Part shown: piece after piece, positions 41,276 through 50,293 of the stretch
How positions within the stretch are numbered: position 1 is the first letter of the stretch
How the letters are laid out: each line of letters starts with the position of its first letter
NCBI GenBank assembly: GCA_963830725.1
Contig: CAWHNO010000013.1
Coordinates: forward strand, 372,001-436,000
DNA length: 64,000 nucleotides
Direction: 5' to 3'
From: DASSUW01 sp963830725
GTDB lineage: Bacteria; Actinomycetota; Thermoleophilia; Solirubrobacterales; Solirubrobacteraceae
Notes under the pieces: model-generated
The model's database searches: none
The model's input: only the letters and a program-made list of their open reading frames with translations
Told to the model about the DNA's origin: nothing
Program-made: the position numbers and the translations under genes

Positions 41276-41727
41276 CAGCTCACTCCGTCCTCGATCAGCT
41301 CCGTGAGGAAGCGGAGCCGCAGCGAGACGATCTTCCCGAGGTCGAACAGCATCGCGCGCGCGAGCTCCGGATGGCGGCCGGCGAGCGCCTCGAACGAGTC
41401 GAGGCCGAGGCGGCGTAGCTCGCCGGCGGTGGTGGCGACGAGCGTGAGCGACCGCTTGCCGCCGTCGAGAAAGGCGACCTCGCCGACCACCGAGGGCGCG
41501 TCGATGGTGCGGAACGCAGCGTCCGACGCGACGGCCAGGCTGCCCTCGGTGAGCAGGTAGAGCGCGCGGTCGTCCTCACCGGCGCGGATGACCTCCTCGC
41601 CGGCCGAGAACCGCCGCGTCTCGGTGTGGTCGAGCACGATCGCCCAGTCGGCCTCGCCGCGATCGGCCAGGAAGGTGAGGGCGCTCCCGGCGGGCTCGTC
41701 GGTCGGGTAGTCGAAGTAGGAGCTCAC
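41275..41727 (-). CDS. Cyclic nucleotide-binding domain protein
   Basis: A 150-residue single-domain protein: RRFSAGEEVIRAGEDDRALY, LLTEGSLAVASD, VVGEVAFLDGGKRSLTLVAT, LRRLGLDSFEALAGRHPELA. The cNMP cassette has the GE of the phosphate-binding loop but lacks the usual following R-A pair. No helix-turn-helix follows, so it is not a CRP-type regulator. It probably senses a nucleotide or acts as a partner of the coupled oxidoreductase gene (TGATG overlap). GTG 41727 is used as start. Confidence 0.82.
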   Translation of the reverse strand: MSSYFDYPTDEPAGSALTFLADRGEADWAIVLDHTETRRFSAGEEVIRAGEDDRALYLLTEGSLAVASDAAFRTIDAPSVVGEVAFLDGGKRSLTLVATTAGELRRLGLDSFEALAGRHPELARAMLFDLGKIVSLRLRFLTELIEDGVS

Positions 41728-41785
41728 CGTCGACGAAGACCGTATCCGAACGCCGACGCCGTCAGCCCGGGAGCCTGTGGCGTAC

Positions 41786-42532
41786 TCAGGTCTCGTCGAG
41801 CCCGAGCGCTCGCGCCCGGCCACGCGCGGGCGCCGGGTCGTAGGGGGCGCGCTGCCACGTCGCCGTGCGCTCGCCGAGGTCGAGCAGGAGCCAGAACGCG
41901 CCTTCGGCGGCCTGCGCGTCGAGCGCGTTCCACCAGCCGAGCCGCGTCGGCGCGGGCGCGCCGACCGCGCCGGGGTTGAGCAGCCACTTGCCGGTGGAGA
42001 TGTCCAGCGGCTCGCCCGGCCGGATCGGCGCCGCCTTCGCGCCGCCACCGGGCGTCGCCCGCCAGGCGGCAGCCACGTGCGTGTGGCCGACCAGGCCCAG
42101 CTCGGCGCGCTGGACGGCGAGGCAGGCCGCCGCGTTCGACGATCCCACGTACTCGTGGACCGGGTTGCGCGGGCCGCCATGCCAGCACTGCACGCCGTCG
42201 CGCCGCGCGGCCGGCCTGCGCGATCGCAGCCACTCGATGTCGTCGCCGGCGAGCCGATCGCGGGCCAGCTCGATCGATCGCACCGCGGCCGAGCCGGGCT
42301 CCCCGAACCGCAGCGGGTCGGCCGAGCCGGTCGCGCCGTAGTCGTGGTTGCCCATCAGCGCGACGCGGCAGCATTCGCGGGTCAGCGCGACGACGCGCTC
42401 CGGGTCCGGCCCGCGGCCGATCATGTCCCCGAGCGACCAGAGCTGCTCGGCGCCGCTGGTCTCCGCGGCGGCGATGACCGCGTCGAGCGCGTCGGCGTGC
42501 GCGTGCTGGTCACCGAAGACCGCGACGAGCAT
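41786..42532 (-). CDS. Calcineurin-like metallophosphoesterase
   Basis: A 248-residue enzyme with all five metal-binding blocks: FGDQHAHADALDAV, SLGDMIGRGPDPERVV, MGNHDYGATG, CWHGGPRNP and GLVGHTHVAAAW. It hydrolyses a phosphomonoester or phosphodiester; relatives act on diadenosine tetraphosphate or nucleic acids, but specificity is unclear. ATG 42532 follows the divergent inverted-repeat promoter. Confidence 0.87.
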   Translation of the reverse strand: MLVAVFGDQHAHADALDAVIAAAETSGAEQLWSLGDMIGRGPDPERVVALTRECCRVALMGNHDYGATGSADPLRFGEPGSAAVRSIELARDRLAGDDIEWLRSRRPAARRDGVQCWHGGPRNPVHEYVGSSNAAACLAVQRAELGLVGHTHVAAAWRATPGGGAKAAPIRPGEPLDISTGKWLLNPGAVGAPAPTRLGWWNALDAQAAEGAFWLLLDLGERTATWQRAPYDPAPARGRARALGLDET

Positions 42533-42539
42533 GTATCTA

Positions 42540-42592
42540 GTGTCGCGATTCGTAAGTTCGGTCGCTGCCATCGAACTTCCGAATCGGGACAC
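42540..42592. promoter_or_regulatory. Long divergent inverted repeat
   Basis: Arms of 21 bp at 42540-42560 (begins GTGTCGCGATTCGTAAG) and 42572-42592 (complement begins GTGTCCCGATTCGGAAG) match at 19 of 21 positions around an 11-nt centre. The repeat fills the whole gap between the divergent phosphoesterase (start 42532) and CapA-like (start 42595/42604) genes, so each arm is placed identically relative to one start codon. It may represent two mirror-image promoters or operators, with TTCG-rich half-sites. Confidence 0.7.
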
Positions 42593-42594
42593 TG

Positions 42595-43717
42595 GTGTCG
42601 GCGATGCCCGGTCTCGACCGCACGATCGTGTTCGGCGCGCTCGCGATCCTCGCCGCCGCCGTCGGCCTCGGGGCCGGCTGCGCTGACGACAGCCCGCGCG
42701 CGTCGCGGCAGACGCCCACCCCGACCCCGACCCCGATTCCGACGCCCGAGCCACCCCGACCGCGCCCGGTCCGGCTCACGATCGGCGTGAGCGGCGACCT
42801 GCTCCCGCACCTGCCGGTCGTCGCCCGCGCCCGCGCGCTGGCGGGCGGGCAGGGCTACGACTTCCGGCCGCTGCTGCGGCCGATCCGCGGCTGGGTGCGG
42901 CGCAACTCGCTCGCGTTCTGCCACGTCGAGACGCCGATGACGCCCGCGCCGCCGGTCGGCTACCCGCGCTTCAACTCCCCGCCTGCGCTCGCGCGCGCGG
43001 TCAAGGCCACCGGCTTCGACGCGTGCAGCACCGCCTCCAACCATTCGGTCGACCGCGGCCAGGGCGGGATCGACGCCACCCGCCGGGCGCTGAGACGCGC
43101 CGGCGTGCGTCACACCGGATCGTTCTCCTCGCCCGGCGGCGGCTGTGCTGCTCCGCGCGCGCGGCGTCCGCGTCGCGTTCCTCTCGTACACGCAGATGAC
43201 GAACGGCATCCCGTTGCCGCACCGCTGGTCGGTCAACCTCGCGAGCGCGGGGCGGATCCTGCGCGACGCCCGCCGGGCGCGCCGCGCCGGCGCGCGCGTG
43301 GTGATCGTGAACCTGCACTGGGGCACCGAGTTCCGGCACGGGCCGGACGCGTTCCAGACGGCGCTCGCCCGGCGGCTCGGCCGCTCGCGCGCGATCACCG
43401 CGGTGGTCGGCCAGCACGCTCACGTCGTGCAGCCGATCCGGCGCGTGGGCCGGACGTGGGTGGTGTTCGGCACCGGCAACCTGCTCTCGAACCAGAGCGC
43501 CGCATGCTGCGTGGCAGCGACCCAGGACGGCATGCTCGTGCGCCTCCATCTCCGCGTCGGCCCTCGCCGGGCCCGCGTCGAGCGCGTCACGTACACGCCG
43601 ACCTGGGTGCGTCATCCCGACTACACGGTCATCCGCGCCGCACGCACGAATCGCGCGTCATGGCATCGCACCGTGGACGTGGTCGGCCGCAGCCGCCGCG
43701 TCCGGCCCCTGCCCTGA
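42595..43717 (+). CDS. CapA-family (PGA synthesis-type) lipoprotein, one frame break
   Basis: About 373 residues with one +1 shift near 43140. The N-terminus (GTG 42595 or ATG 42604) carries a lipoprotein signal with lipobox LGAGC, then a Pro-Thr linker (TPTPTPTPIPTPEPP). The metallophosphatase-like CapA domain follows: IGVSGDLLPHLPVVARARAL, STASNHSVDRGQGGIDATRR, and after the shift VVIVNLHWGTEFRHGPDAFQ, VVGQHAHVVQPIRRVGRTWV, VFGTGNLLSNQ. CapA proteins take part in poly-gamma-glutamate capsule assembly in Bacillus, but many actinobacterial members have other, unknown roles. It is anchored outside the membrane. Confidence 0.8.
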
Positions 43718-43790
43718 GATTCGGCTCCGGCAACGTCGGCGCCGAAGCGCCCGTCTTGCGCGCGGCCGCGCGGACCGGCAGGCTGGGCGG

Positions 43791-45051
43791 GTGAGTCACC
43801 GTCGACTGCAGTACCGGCAGAGCCTGATCGCGCTGCCCTCGCTGTACCTCGTCGCGGCGATCCTGCTCGGGGTGCTGATGCCGGAGCTCGACGGCGCGCG
43901 CGATGTGGAGGCGACGTCCGGCGACCGGCATCGACGCGGCGCGCGACATCCTCAGCGCCACGGCGACCGGGATGATCGCCTTCACGGGCTTCGTCGTGGC
44001 GGGCTTGCTGGTGGTGGTGCAGTTCGCCGCCGGCCAGTACTCGCCGCGTCTCGTGCTCTGGTTCCGCCGCGACATGCTCATCAAGCACGCGATCGGCGTC
44101 TTCCTCGCCGCGTTCGTGTACGCGCTCGTCGCGCTGCGGCGGATCGAGGCCCAAGGGGGCGGCTTCTCGCCGGACCTCACCGTGACCGTCGCACTCGCGC
44201 TCCTGGTCGTGGCGAGCATCCTCTTCCTCGCGCTGCTCCAGCGCGTGACCGACCGGCTGCGGCCGCGCACCCTCTTCCGGGCGGTCAGCCGCGAGGGGAT
44301 GCGGGCGGCGCGCGAGACCTACCCGGCGCGGCTGGGGGAGGGCGCCTCGCCGGACCGCTCGTGGAAGAGCGGCGACCCGCAGCGCGTGGCGCTGCACTCA
44401 CGGCCGGGGGTGGTGACTTCGTTCAACCGGCCCGCGCTGGTGGCGCTGGCGTCGGGAGCCGGCGCCGTGATCGAGCTGGTGCCGGCCGTCGGCGAGTTCG
44501 TGGGCCCGCGCGCCGAGCTGCTGCGCGTGCACGGCGGCCGCGTCGACCCCGCGGCGCTGACCGCGCAGGTGCGCGTGGCCGACGAGCGGACGATCGAGCA
44601 GGACCCCGCGTTCGCGATGCGAATCGTGGTCGACACCGCGATCCGCGCGCTGTCGCCGGCGGTGAACGACCCGACGACAGCGGTTCAAGCCCTCGACGTG
44701 CTCGAGGTGATGGTGCGCGAGCTCTCCGGCCACGACCTCGAGGTGTCGCTGGCCCGTGACGACGCCGGCGACGTCCGCTTCGTCTGGCGCTCGCCGAGCT
44801 GGGAGGACATGCTCGACCTCGCCTTCGAGGAGATCCGGCACTACGGCGCCGACTCGGTGCAGATCTGCCGCCGGCTGCGCGCGGTCCTCGAGGACCTCCT
44901 CGCCTCGACGCCCGACGTGCGGCACGCAGCGATCCAAGCGCATCTGCGGCGCCTCGACGCCACCGTGCTCGGCCAATTCCCGGAAGGCTCGACCGAGCGC
45001 GAGACGGCGATGGCCGCGGACCGCACGGGCCTCGGCCTAGCGCGCCGCTGA
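43791..45051 (+). CDS. DUF2254 family membrane protein, one frame break
   Basis: About 419 residues with one +1 shift near 43900. Helix 1 is before the shift (SLIALPSLYLVAAILLGVLM); after it come AARDILSATATGMIAFTGFV, VVVQFAAGQYSPRLVLWFRR, IKHAIGVFLAAFVYALVALR and a fourth helix, then a large soluble domain with VVDTAIRALSPAVNDPTTAV, the DUF2254 hallmark, and EEIRHYGADSVQICRRLRAV. Function unknown. The 3' end overlaps the convergent antiporter by 15 nt. GTG start. Confidence 0.83.
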
Positions 45052-46216
45052 CGGGCGGTCGAGGGCGAGCGCGACCGAGGGGTAGATGAGCACGGACAGC
45101 ACGCCGGCGCCGACCAGCGCGGCCGCCGTCGAGGGCTTCATGTGGCCGGCCTCGACGCCGATCGTCGTGATCGCGACCACGAGCGGCAGCTGCGTGCCCG
45201 AGTAGAACGCCAGCGCCAGCCGGCTGCGCGGATCGAGCTCGCCGCGGTAGAGCAGCAGCGCCGGCGCGCCGCGGACGACGAGGAACAGCGCCAGGAACAC
45301 CGGCAGCTCGATCAGCGCGCTCGCGCTGCTGACGAGCGCATCCAGGTCGATCTCCATGCCGCTGGTCACGAAGAAGAACGGGATCAGCAGCCCGAAGCCG
45401 ACGGCGTCGAGCTTGGACTCGAAGCGCTCGACGTCACGGTTCTGGAGGACCAGCCGCAGGATCGCGCCCGCCGCGAACGCGCCGAGGATCACGTCGAGCC
45501 CGAGGTCGGCCGCGATCACGACGAGGGCGAACAGCAGCAGCACGGTGAGCCGCACGGGCACCTGCCCGCTCGTCTCCAGGTTGCGCTCGATGAAGTGCCG
45601 GCCGCGGCCGAACGCGCCGGCCGCCAGCGCGGCGGCCAGCACCGCGAGGACGACGAACGCCACCAGCAGCAGCACCTGCGTGAGCGGATCCGAGTCCGAG
45701 GCGAGCAGCACGGTGACGATCAGCACCGGGCCGAACTCGCCCATCGCTCCCGGCGCCGAGCACGAAGCGCCCGAGCCGCGTGTCGAGCCGCCGGGTGTCG
45801 CGCAGCACCGGGATCAGCGTCCCGAGCGCCGTCGTCGTCATCGCCGAGCCGACCAGGAGGCCGGACAGGACGATTCCCGCGGCCGCGAGCGCGCCGGCGA
45901 GCGAGTACGCGAGCGCGAGCGTGAGCAGCCACCCGAGCACCGCCAGCCGCAGCGGCGCGCCGCGGATGCGGTCGAACTCGATCTCGTAGCCCGCGAAGAA
46001 GAACAGGAACCCCAGCCCGAGCTCGCCGAGGAAGTCGAGGATCTCGTCGACCTCGGCGAGGCCGAGCACGTCGGGCCCGATGACCGCGCCCAGCAGCAGC
46101 TCGACCACGACGACCGGGACGACGACGCCCGCATGCAGCCGGCTCGCGGCGTTGGCCACGAACGGCGCCGCCGCCGCGATCGCGAGCACGAGCAGGAAGG
46201 AGGTGGAATCGAGCAT
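45037..46216 (-). CDS. Cation:proton antiporter (CPA2/Kef type), one frame break
   Basis: About 392 residues across one +1 shift near 45750. Segment 1 from ATG 46216: LLLGAVIGPDVLGLAEVDEI, LGFLFFFAGYEIEFDRIRG, GLLVGSAMTTTALGTLIPVL. Segment 2: GEFGPVLIVTVLLASDSDPL, LDVILGAFAAGAILRLVLQN, LLIPFFFVTSGMEIDLDAL, FYSGTQLPLVVAITTIGVEA. The join reads naturally (LGAGAMGEFGPVL) if one extra A is removed, pointing to a one-base insertion. It exchanges K+ or Na+ for H+. There is no TrkA-N domain. An 11-bp inverted repeat precedes the gene. Confidence 0.85.
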
Positions 46217-46231
46217 CGCGTCAGACGGGTG

Positions 46232-46263
46232 GGCTGAGCAGGTCCGGCAGATCCTGCTCAGCC
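46232..46263. promoter_or_regulatory. Perfect 11-bp inverted repeat upstream of the antiporter
   Basis: GGCTGAGCAGG-N10-CCTGCTCAGCC. It lies 15 nt before the antiporter ATG and 59 nt after the stop of the metallo-hydrolase gene, so it is either an operator/5'-leader hairpin of the antiporter or a terminator of the upstream gene. Confidence 0.6.
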
Positions 46264-46322
46264 TCGCGCCCCGTGAACGGCCACCGCATGTGCGCAGTCT
46301 GATCAGATCGAGTAGCCGTTGC

Positions 46323-47166
46323 TCACACGGTCGCGCGGACGCGCACGCACGATGTGCCCATGAACGTCCCGTGCTGATCCGGCGCTGGCCCGCCCGGGCC
46401 GGCCACGTCGCGCTCAGGCTTCGGCCTGAGCTCGAGCCGCTCGCCGGGCTGCAGGATGCGAACGGTGACGGCGGGCACCCCGGCGGCCACCAGCTCGGCG
46501 AACCGGCGCGCCGGCATCTCCGGGTCCGCGCGCCACCGCACGCCCGCGCGCGCGAGCGTGCCCCAGTGGATCGGCACGGCGATCCGCGGCGCGAGCAGCG
46601 CGGTCGCCCGCGCGGCGCGCTCGGGGTCCAGGTGCCCGGGCCCGACGCGGGGGCCCCAGCCCCAGACGGGCAGCATGGCGACGTCGAGGTCGCCCGCCAG
46701 GTCGCTCAGCCCGTCGAAGACGTCCGTGTCCCCGAAGAAGGCGACGCGCGAGGTGCCGCTGACCACGTAGCCGACGGCCGGCAAGCGGCGGCCCGAGCGG
46801 GAAGCGGCGCCCGTCGTGCTCGGCGGGCGTGGCGAGAATGTCCACGGCTCCCATGCGCACGCTCTCTCCCGGGGCGACCTCGATGACCGGGCGCGAGGAC
46901 CAGCGCCGCACGACCTGCGCGGACCCGGCCGGCGCGATCACGGGAACGTCGCCGGGCACACGCCTGAGCGACCGCAGGTCGAGGTGGTCGTGGTGGGCGT
47001 GGGAGATGAGGACGGCGTCGAGGCGCGGCGGCCGCGACGGCGCCGGCACGATGCGCTGGATGTGGCCGATCCGGTCGGTGAGCACGGGATCGGTGAGCAG
47101 ACGCGCGCCGTCGACCTCGATCAGCACGGTCGAGTGACCCACGTACGTGACGCTGTCGCCGTCCAC
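46323..47166 (-). CDS. MBL-fold metallo-hydrolase (UlaG/RomA-like), one frame break
   Basis: About 280 residues with one +1 shift near 46785. N-terminal part: SVTYVGHSTVLIEVDGARLL, then VLISHAHHDHLDLRSLRRVP with the HxHxDH zinc motif. C-terminal part: VGYVVSGTSRVAFFGDTDVF with the metal-bridging Asp, DVAMLPVWGWGPRVGPGHLD and RIAVPIHWGTLA with the last His. All zinc ligands are present. It resembles lactonase or NAPE-PLD-like hydrolases; the substrate is unknown. ATG 47166 is used. Confidence 0.82.
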
Positions 47167-47180
47167 GCGCGAAGACTCGC

Positions 47181-47258
47181 ATGCCGCTGACCTACGTCGC
47201 CGGCTTCGTCGCCGCGCTGGGCCAGCTCGTCTACTTCCTCGCCCTCAGCAGGAACTAG
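47181..47258 (+). CDS. Possible 25-residue hydrophobic peptide
   Basis: ATG 47181 opens a 25-codon frame with stop TAG 47256-47258. Its product begins MPLTYVAGFVAALGQLVYFL and ends in SRN, a single membrane helix. It lies divergent from the metallo-hydrolase and 12 nt before palindrome site 5. There is no evident Shine-Dalgarno. It may be a small membrane protein or a chance frame. Confidence 0.3.
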   Translation: MPLTYVAGFVAALGQLVYFLALSRN

Positions 47259-47270
47259 GCAACCGCGATA

Positions 47271-47287
47271 CCACCCGCGGCGGGTGA
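47271..47287 (+). promoter_or_regulatory. TCACCC-N5-GGGTGA palindrome, site 5
   Basis: CCACCC-GCGGC-GGGTGA (one mismatch). Its centre is 43 nt before GTG 47322 of the histidine kinase; TTTGAT (47310-47315), a good -10, begins 22 nt after the site. The earlier GTG at 47289 would place the start inside the promoter, so the site argues for 47322. Confidence 0.68.
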
Positions 47288-47321
47288 TGTGCCGGGCCCG
47301 TCGCGGGTGTTTGATCGCCTG

Positions 47322-49119
47322 GTGATGATCGGCAGCCTGGCGATCCTCCTGGCCGGGCTCGCTGCGGCCGCGGTGGCGGCCGCGCTCACGGCCTCGGGGC
47401 CGAGCTCGGAGCTCGTCGAGCTCGAGGCCATCGCGCGCGCCCTGATGGTGGGCGCGCCGATCGCGGTCGGTCTGTACGCGCGCCGCCACGCCGCCACGGC
47501 GCGCTTCGGCGACCTGCTCATCGTCGTCGGCTTCGGGTGGTTCATGGCGACGCTCTCCCTGTCGGACGACGCGTGGATCTACAGCCTGGGCCGCGTGTCC
47601 GGCTGGGCGGTCGAGGTCGCGCTCATGTACGTGATCCTCGCGTTCCCGACCGGTCGGCTGCCGGCGCGCGCCGACCGGGCCCTGGTCGGGGCGGCCGCGC
47701 TCGTGGTGCTCGTCCTCTTCCTGCCGACGGCGCTGCTGGTCGAGACCTACCCGGTGCCGACGCCGTGGACAGACTGCAGCGACGGGTGCCCCGCCAACGC
47801 GTTCATGCTCGTCGACTCCGAGCCCGCCTTCGTCGACGACGTCGTGCGCCCCCTGCGCGAGCTCCTCATCGTCGGCGCTGTTCGCGGCGGTGACCGTGCG
47901 GGTCGCATGGCGGATGCGCAGCGCGAGCTCGCTCACGCGCCGCGCGCTCGGTCCGGTGCTCGCGGTGGCGATCTTCCGGCTCGGCGCGTTCGCGCTGACG
48001 CAGGCCGGCCGCCGGATCGCACCCGACTCGCCGCTCGTCGACGTCGGCGTCTGGCTGCTCGCCCTCAGCGTTCCGCTGCTCGCCCTCGCGTTCCTGGTGG
48101 GCGTCTGGCGGTGGCGGCTCTTCATGGCCGAGGCGATGCAGGGCCTGGCCACCCGGCTGCGCGCCCGCCCGCGGCCCGAGGATCTGCGCGAGGCGCTCGC
48201 CGATGCCTTCGAGGACCCGTCGCTGGACATCGTGTACTGGCTCGAGGAGGGCCGCTGGGCGGACGCCGCCGGGCACGACGTCGCGGCTCCGGTGGCGACA
48301 CCGCGGCGGGCGGTGACCGTGGTCGCCGACCGAGGCCACCGGGTCGCGGCAATCCTCCACGACCCCATCCTGCAGGACGAGAAGGCTTTCACCGAGACGG
48401 CCGCCGCCTACGCGCTGATGACGCTCGACAACCATCGGCTCTCCACCCAGGCGGTTTCGCTGGTGCGCGAGCTGCGCGAGTCGCGAGCGCGCATCCAGTC
48501 GTCGGCCGACGACGAGCGGCGGCGGATCGAGCACGACCTCCACGATGGTGCGCAGCAGCGTCTGGTCGCGCTGCGGATCAAGCTCGAGCTCGCCGCCGAG
48601 CGCGCCGGCGACAACGGCGGGTCCGCCGAGCTGCTGCGAGGCCTCGGCTCGGAGGTGGAGGAGGCGCTCGACGAGGTCCGCTCGCTCGCGCGCGGGATCT
48701 ATCCGGCGCAGCTCGCCGACCGCGGGCTCGTGGAGGCGCTGCGCTCCGTGGCGCTGCGGTCGGTCCTGCCCACGACCGTGCTCGCCGCCGGCATCGGCCG
48801 CTACCCGCGGGACATCGAGAGCGCCGCCTACTTCTGCTGCCTCGAGGCGCTGCAGAACGCGGACAAGCACGCCCGCGACGCCACGGCGGTGGTGGTGGAT
48901 CTCACGGACGACGGCGAGCTCTGCTTCGAGGTCCGCGACGACGGTGTGGGGTTCGACCCGCAGACGGTGACGAGCGGGGTCGGCCTGACGAGCATGAGCG
49001 ACCGCCTGGCCGCGGTCGGCGGTGAGGTCACGATCCACTCCCGGGTGGGTCATGGGACGCGCGTGAGCGCGCGGATCCCGCGAGCTCACGCGGGCGCTAC
49101 GGCCGACTCCTCGTCGTAG
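47322..49119 (+). CDS. NarL-type sensor histidine kinase (HisKA_3), one frame break
   Basis: About 598 residues with one +1 shift near 47880. The N-terminal sensor has about seven membrane helices (GSLAILLAGLAAAAVAAALT; WAVEVALMYVILAFPTGRLP). After the shift: LVDVGVWLLALSVPLLALAF, a GAF-like linker, the HisKA_3 dimerisation helix with the phospho-His in RRRIEHDLHDGAQQRLVALR, and the HATPase domain (CCLEALQNADKHARDATAVV; VRDDGVGFDPQTV; GVGLTSMSDRLAAVGGEV). It autophosphorylates and signals to a NarL-type regulator, possibly 51513-52223. GTG 47322 is preferred because of palindrome site 5, suggesting that this kinase belongs to the regulon. Confidence 0.85.
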
Positions 49120-49541
49120 ACGACGACCGTCCCGGCCATGAAGTCCTGGAGCGCGCGCCGGCGGTCATCCACGAGCACGGGCAGGAAGCCCGCGAACAAC
49201 GGCACGATCGCGAGCCCGAGCCCGAGGACCCGGATCAGCGCCTTCCCGATCCCGAGGAGGTCGCCTTCGTACGTGGTGACGCGCAGCCCCAGCGCGCGCA
49301 TCCCCGGCGTCTGACCGGTCGACGTCCAGAAGACGACGAAGTAGCTCACGAGCACCGCGCTCCAGGCTGCGGCGACCAGGACCTTTCCGAATACGTCCAG
49401 CTCGATGTTGCCGACCAGCGATCCCACGAGCGCGAGCAGCGCGGCGCCGAAGAGGACGATGAGGTCGGCGAGCAGGACATCGATCCCCAGCGCGACGGCG
49501 CGGCTCGCGATACCGGCATACGGCACCGGCACCGCGGTCAT
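49086..49541 (-). CDS. RDD family membrane protein
   Basis: A 151-residue protein: YAGIASRAVALGIDVLLADL carries the R...D...D signature at about residues 14-25; two long helices follow (IVLFGAALLALVGSLVGNI; AAWSAVLVSYFVVFWTSTGQ), then TPGMRALGLRV and a third hydrophobic region (VLGLGLAIVPLFAGFLPVLV). The family is of unknown function, with some members acting in Na+/H+ antiport. The ATG overlaps the stop of the upstream gene. The 3' end overlaps the histidine kinase by 34 nt in convergent orientation. Confidence 0.85.
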   Translation of the reverse strand: MTAVPVPYAGIASRAVALGIDVLLADLIVLFGAALLALVGSLVGNIELDVFGKVLVAAAWSAVLVSYFVVFWTSTGQTPGMRALGLRVTTYEGDLLGIGKALIRVLGLGLAIVPLFAGFLPVLVDDRRRALQDFMAGTVVVYDEESAVAPA

Positions 49542-50158
49542 GACGGCTGCGGGCGCGGCCGGCGCAGCCAGCCCCGGATCGTGCGCTCGGCCATCTCGTC
49601 GACCGACTGCGCGCGCGCCCGGACTCCGTCGGCCATCTCGCCGGCCAGGCTCTGCGTCTGGCGCGTCACGGCATCGAGGACCTGCGGGCTCGTCGCGACG
49701 TATTCGACGACGCGCTCGAGCTCGTCGCTGGCCAGCACCCGCTCGGTCAGATCGTCGAGCAGCCGGCTCTCGAGCACCTGCACGAGCATGCGCTCGAGGC
49801 CCGGGCTGAGGAGCGCGCGTTCCAGCGCCTGCTGCGTCCGCTCGTGCTCGAGCACGGCCTCCACGACCGCGTCGACGTCGACGACCGCGAGCACCTCCGC
49901 GGCGACGCGCTCGACGACGCGGCGCTGCGCGAGCGCGTGGGCGACGGCGTCGGTCAACGCGTCGGCCTCCACGTCGACACGGGCGCGCGCGAGCACTCCC
50001 TGGTGCGCGAGGTCGTCGGCCACGCGGTGCGCCACCCCGGCGACGAGCGGCGCGCGCGCCACCAGCCGCATCGGGGCCAGGATCGCCCGCCCGGCCGCCA
50101 TGCCGACCTCGGCGCCGACGACCGCCAGCCCCAGCGCCACATCGCGGGAATCGCTCAT
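49538..50158 (-). CDS. Conserved hypothetical helical protein
   Basis: A 206-residue mostly alpha-helical protein with no clear membrane segment. It has repeated short amphipathic units (VDVDAVVEAVLEHERTQQAL, LERMLVQVLESRLLDDLTER, SDELERVVEYVATSPQVLDA). I know similar proteins only as conserved actinobacterial hypotheticals next to RDD genes, to which it is coupled here by a stop-start overlap. ATG 50158 starts MSDSRDVALGLAVVG. Function unknown. Confidence 0.7.
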   Translation of the reverse strand: MSDSRDVALGLAVVGAEVGMAAGRAILAPMRLVARAPLVAGVAHRVADDLAHQGVLARARVDVEADALTDAVAHALAQRRVVERVAAEVLAVVDVDAVVEAVLEHERTQQALERALLSPGLERMLVQVLESRLLDDLTERVLASDELERVVEYVATSPQVLDAVTRQTQSLAGEMADGVRARAQSVDEMAERTIRGWLRRPRPQPS

Positions 50159-50293
50159 GCTCGCCAGCCTCTCTGCGCGTCGCCCGCGTGCCAACAGGGC
50201 GCGCATGAATCCATGTTTGGTGTGCGCACCCTTGTGAGTATCGTGGCCGGCGGCAGAAACTGCTCGCGACAGCAAGGCCCAAGGAGGTCGCTA

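Noticed and set aside
43785..43800. GGTGAGTCACC dyad at the DUF2254 start
   Set aside because: It resembles the regulon half-sites but in inverted order and with a one-nt spacer, and it overlaps the start codon.
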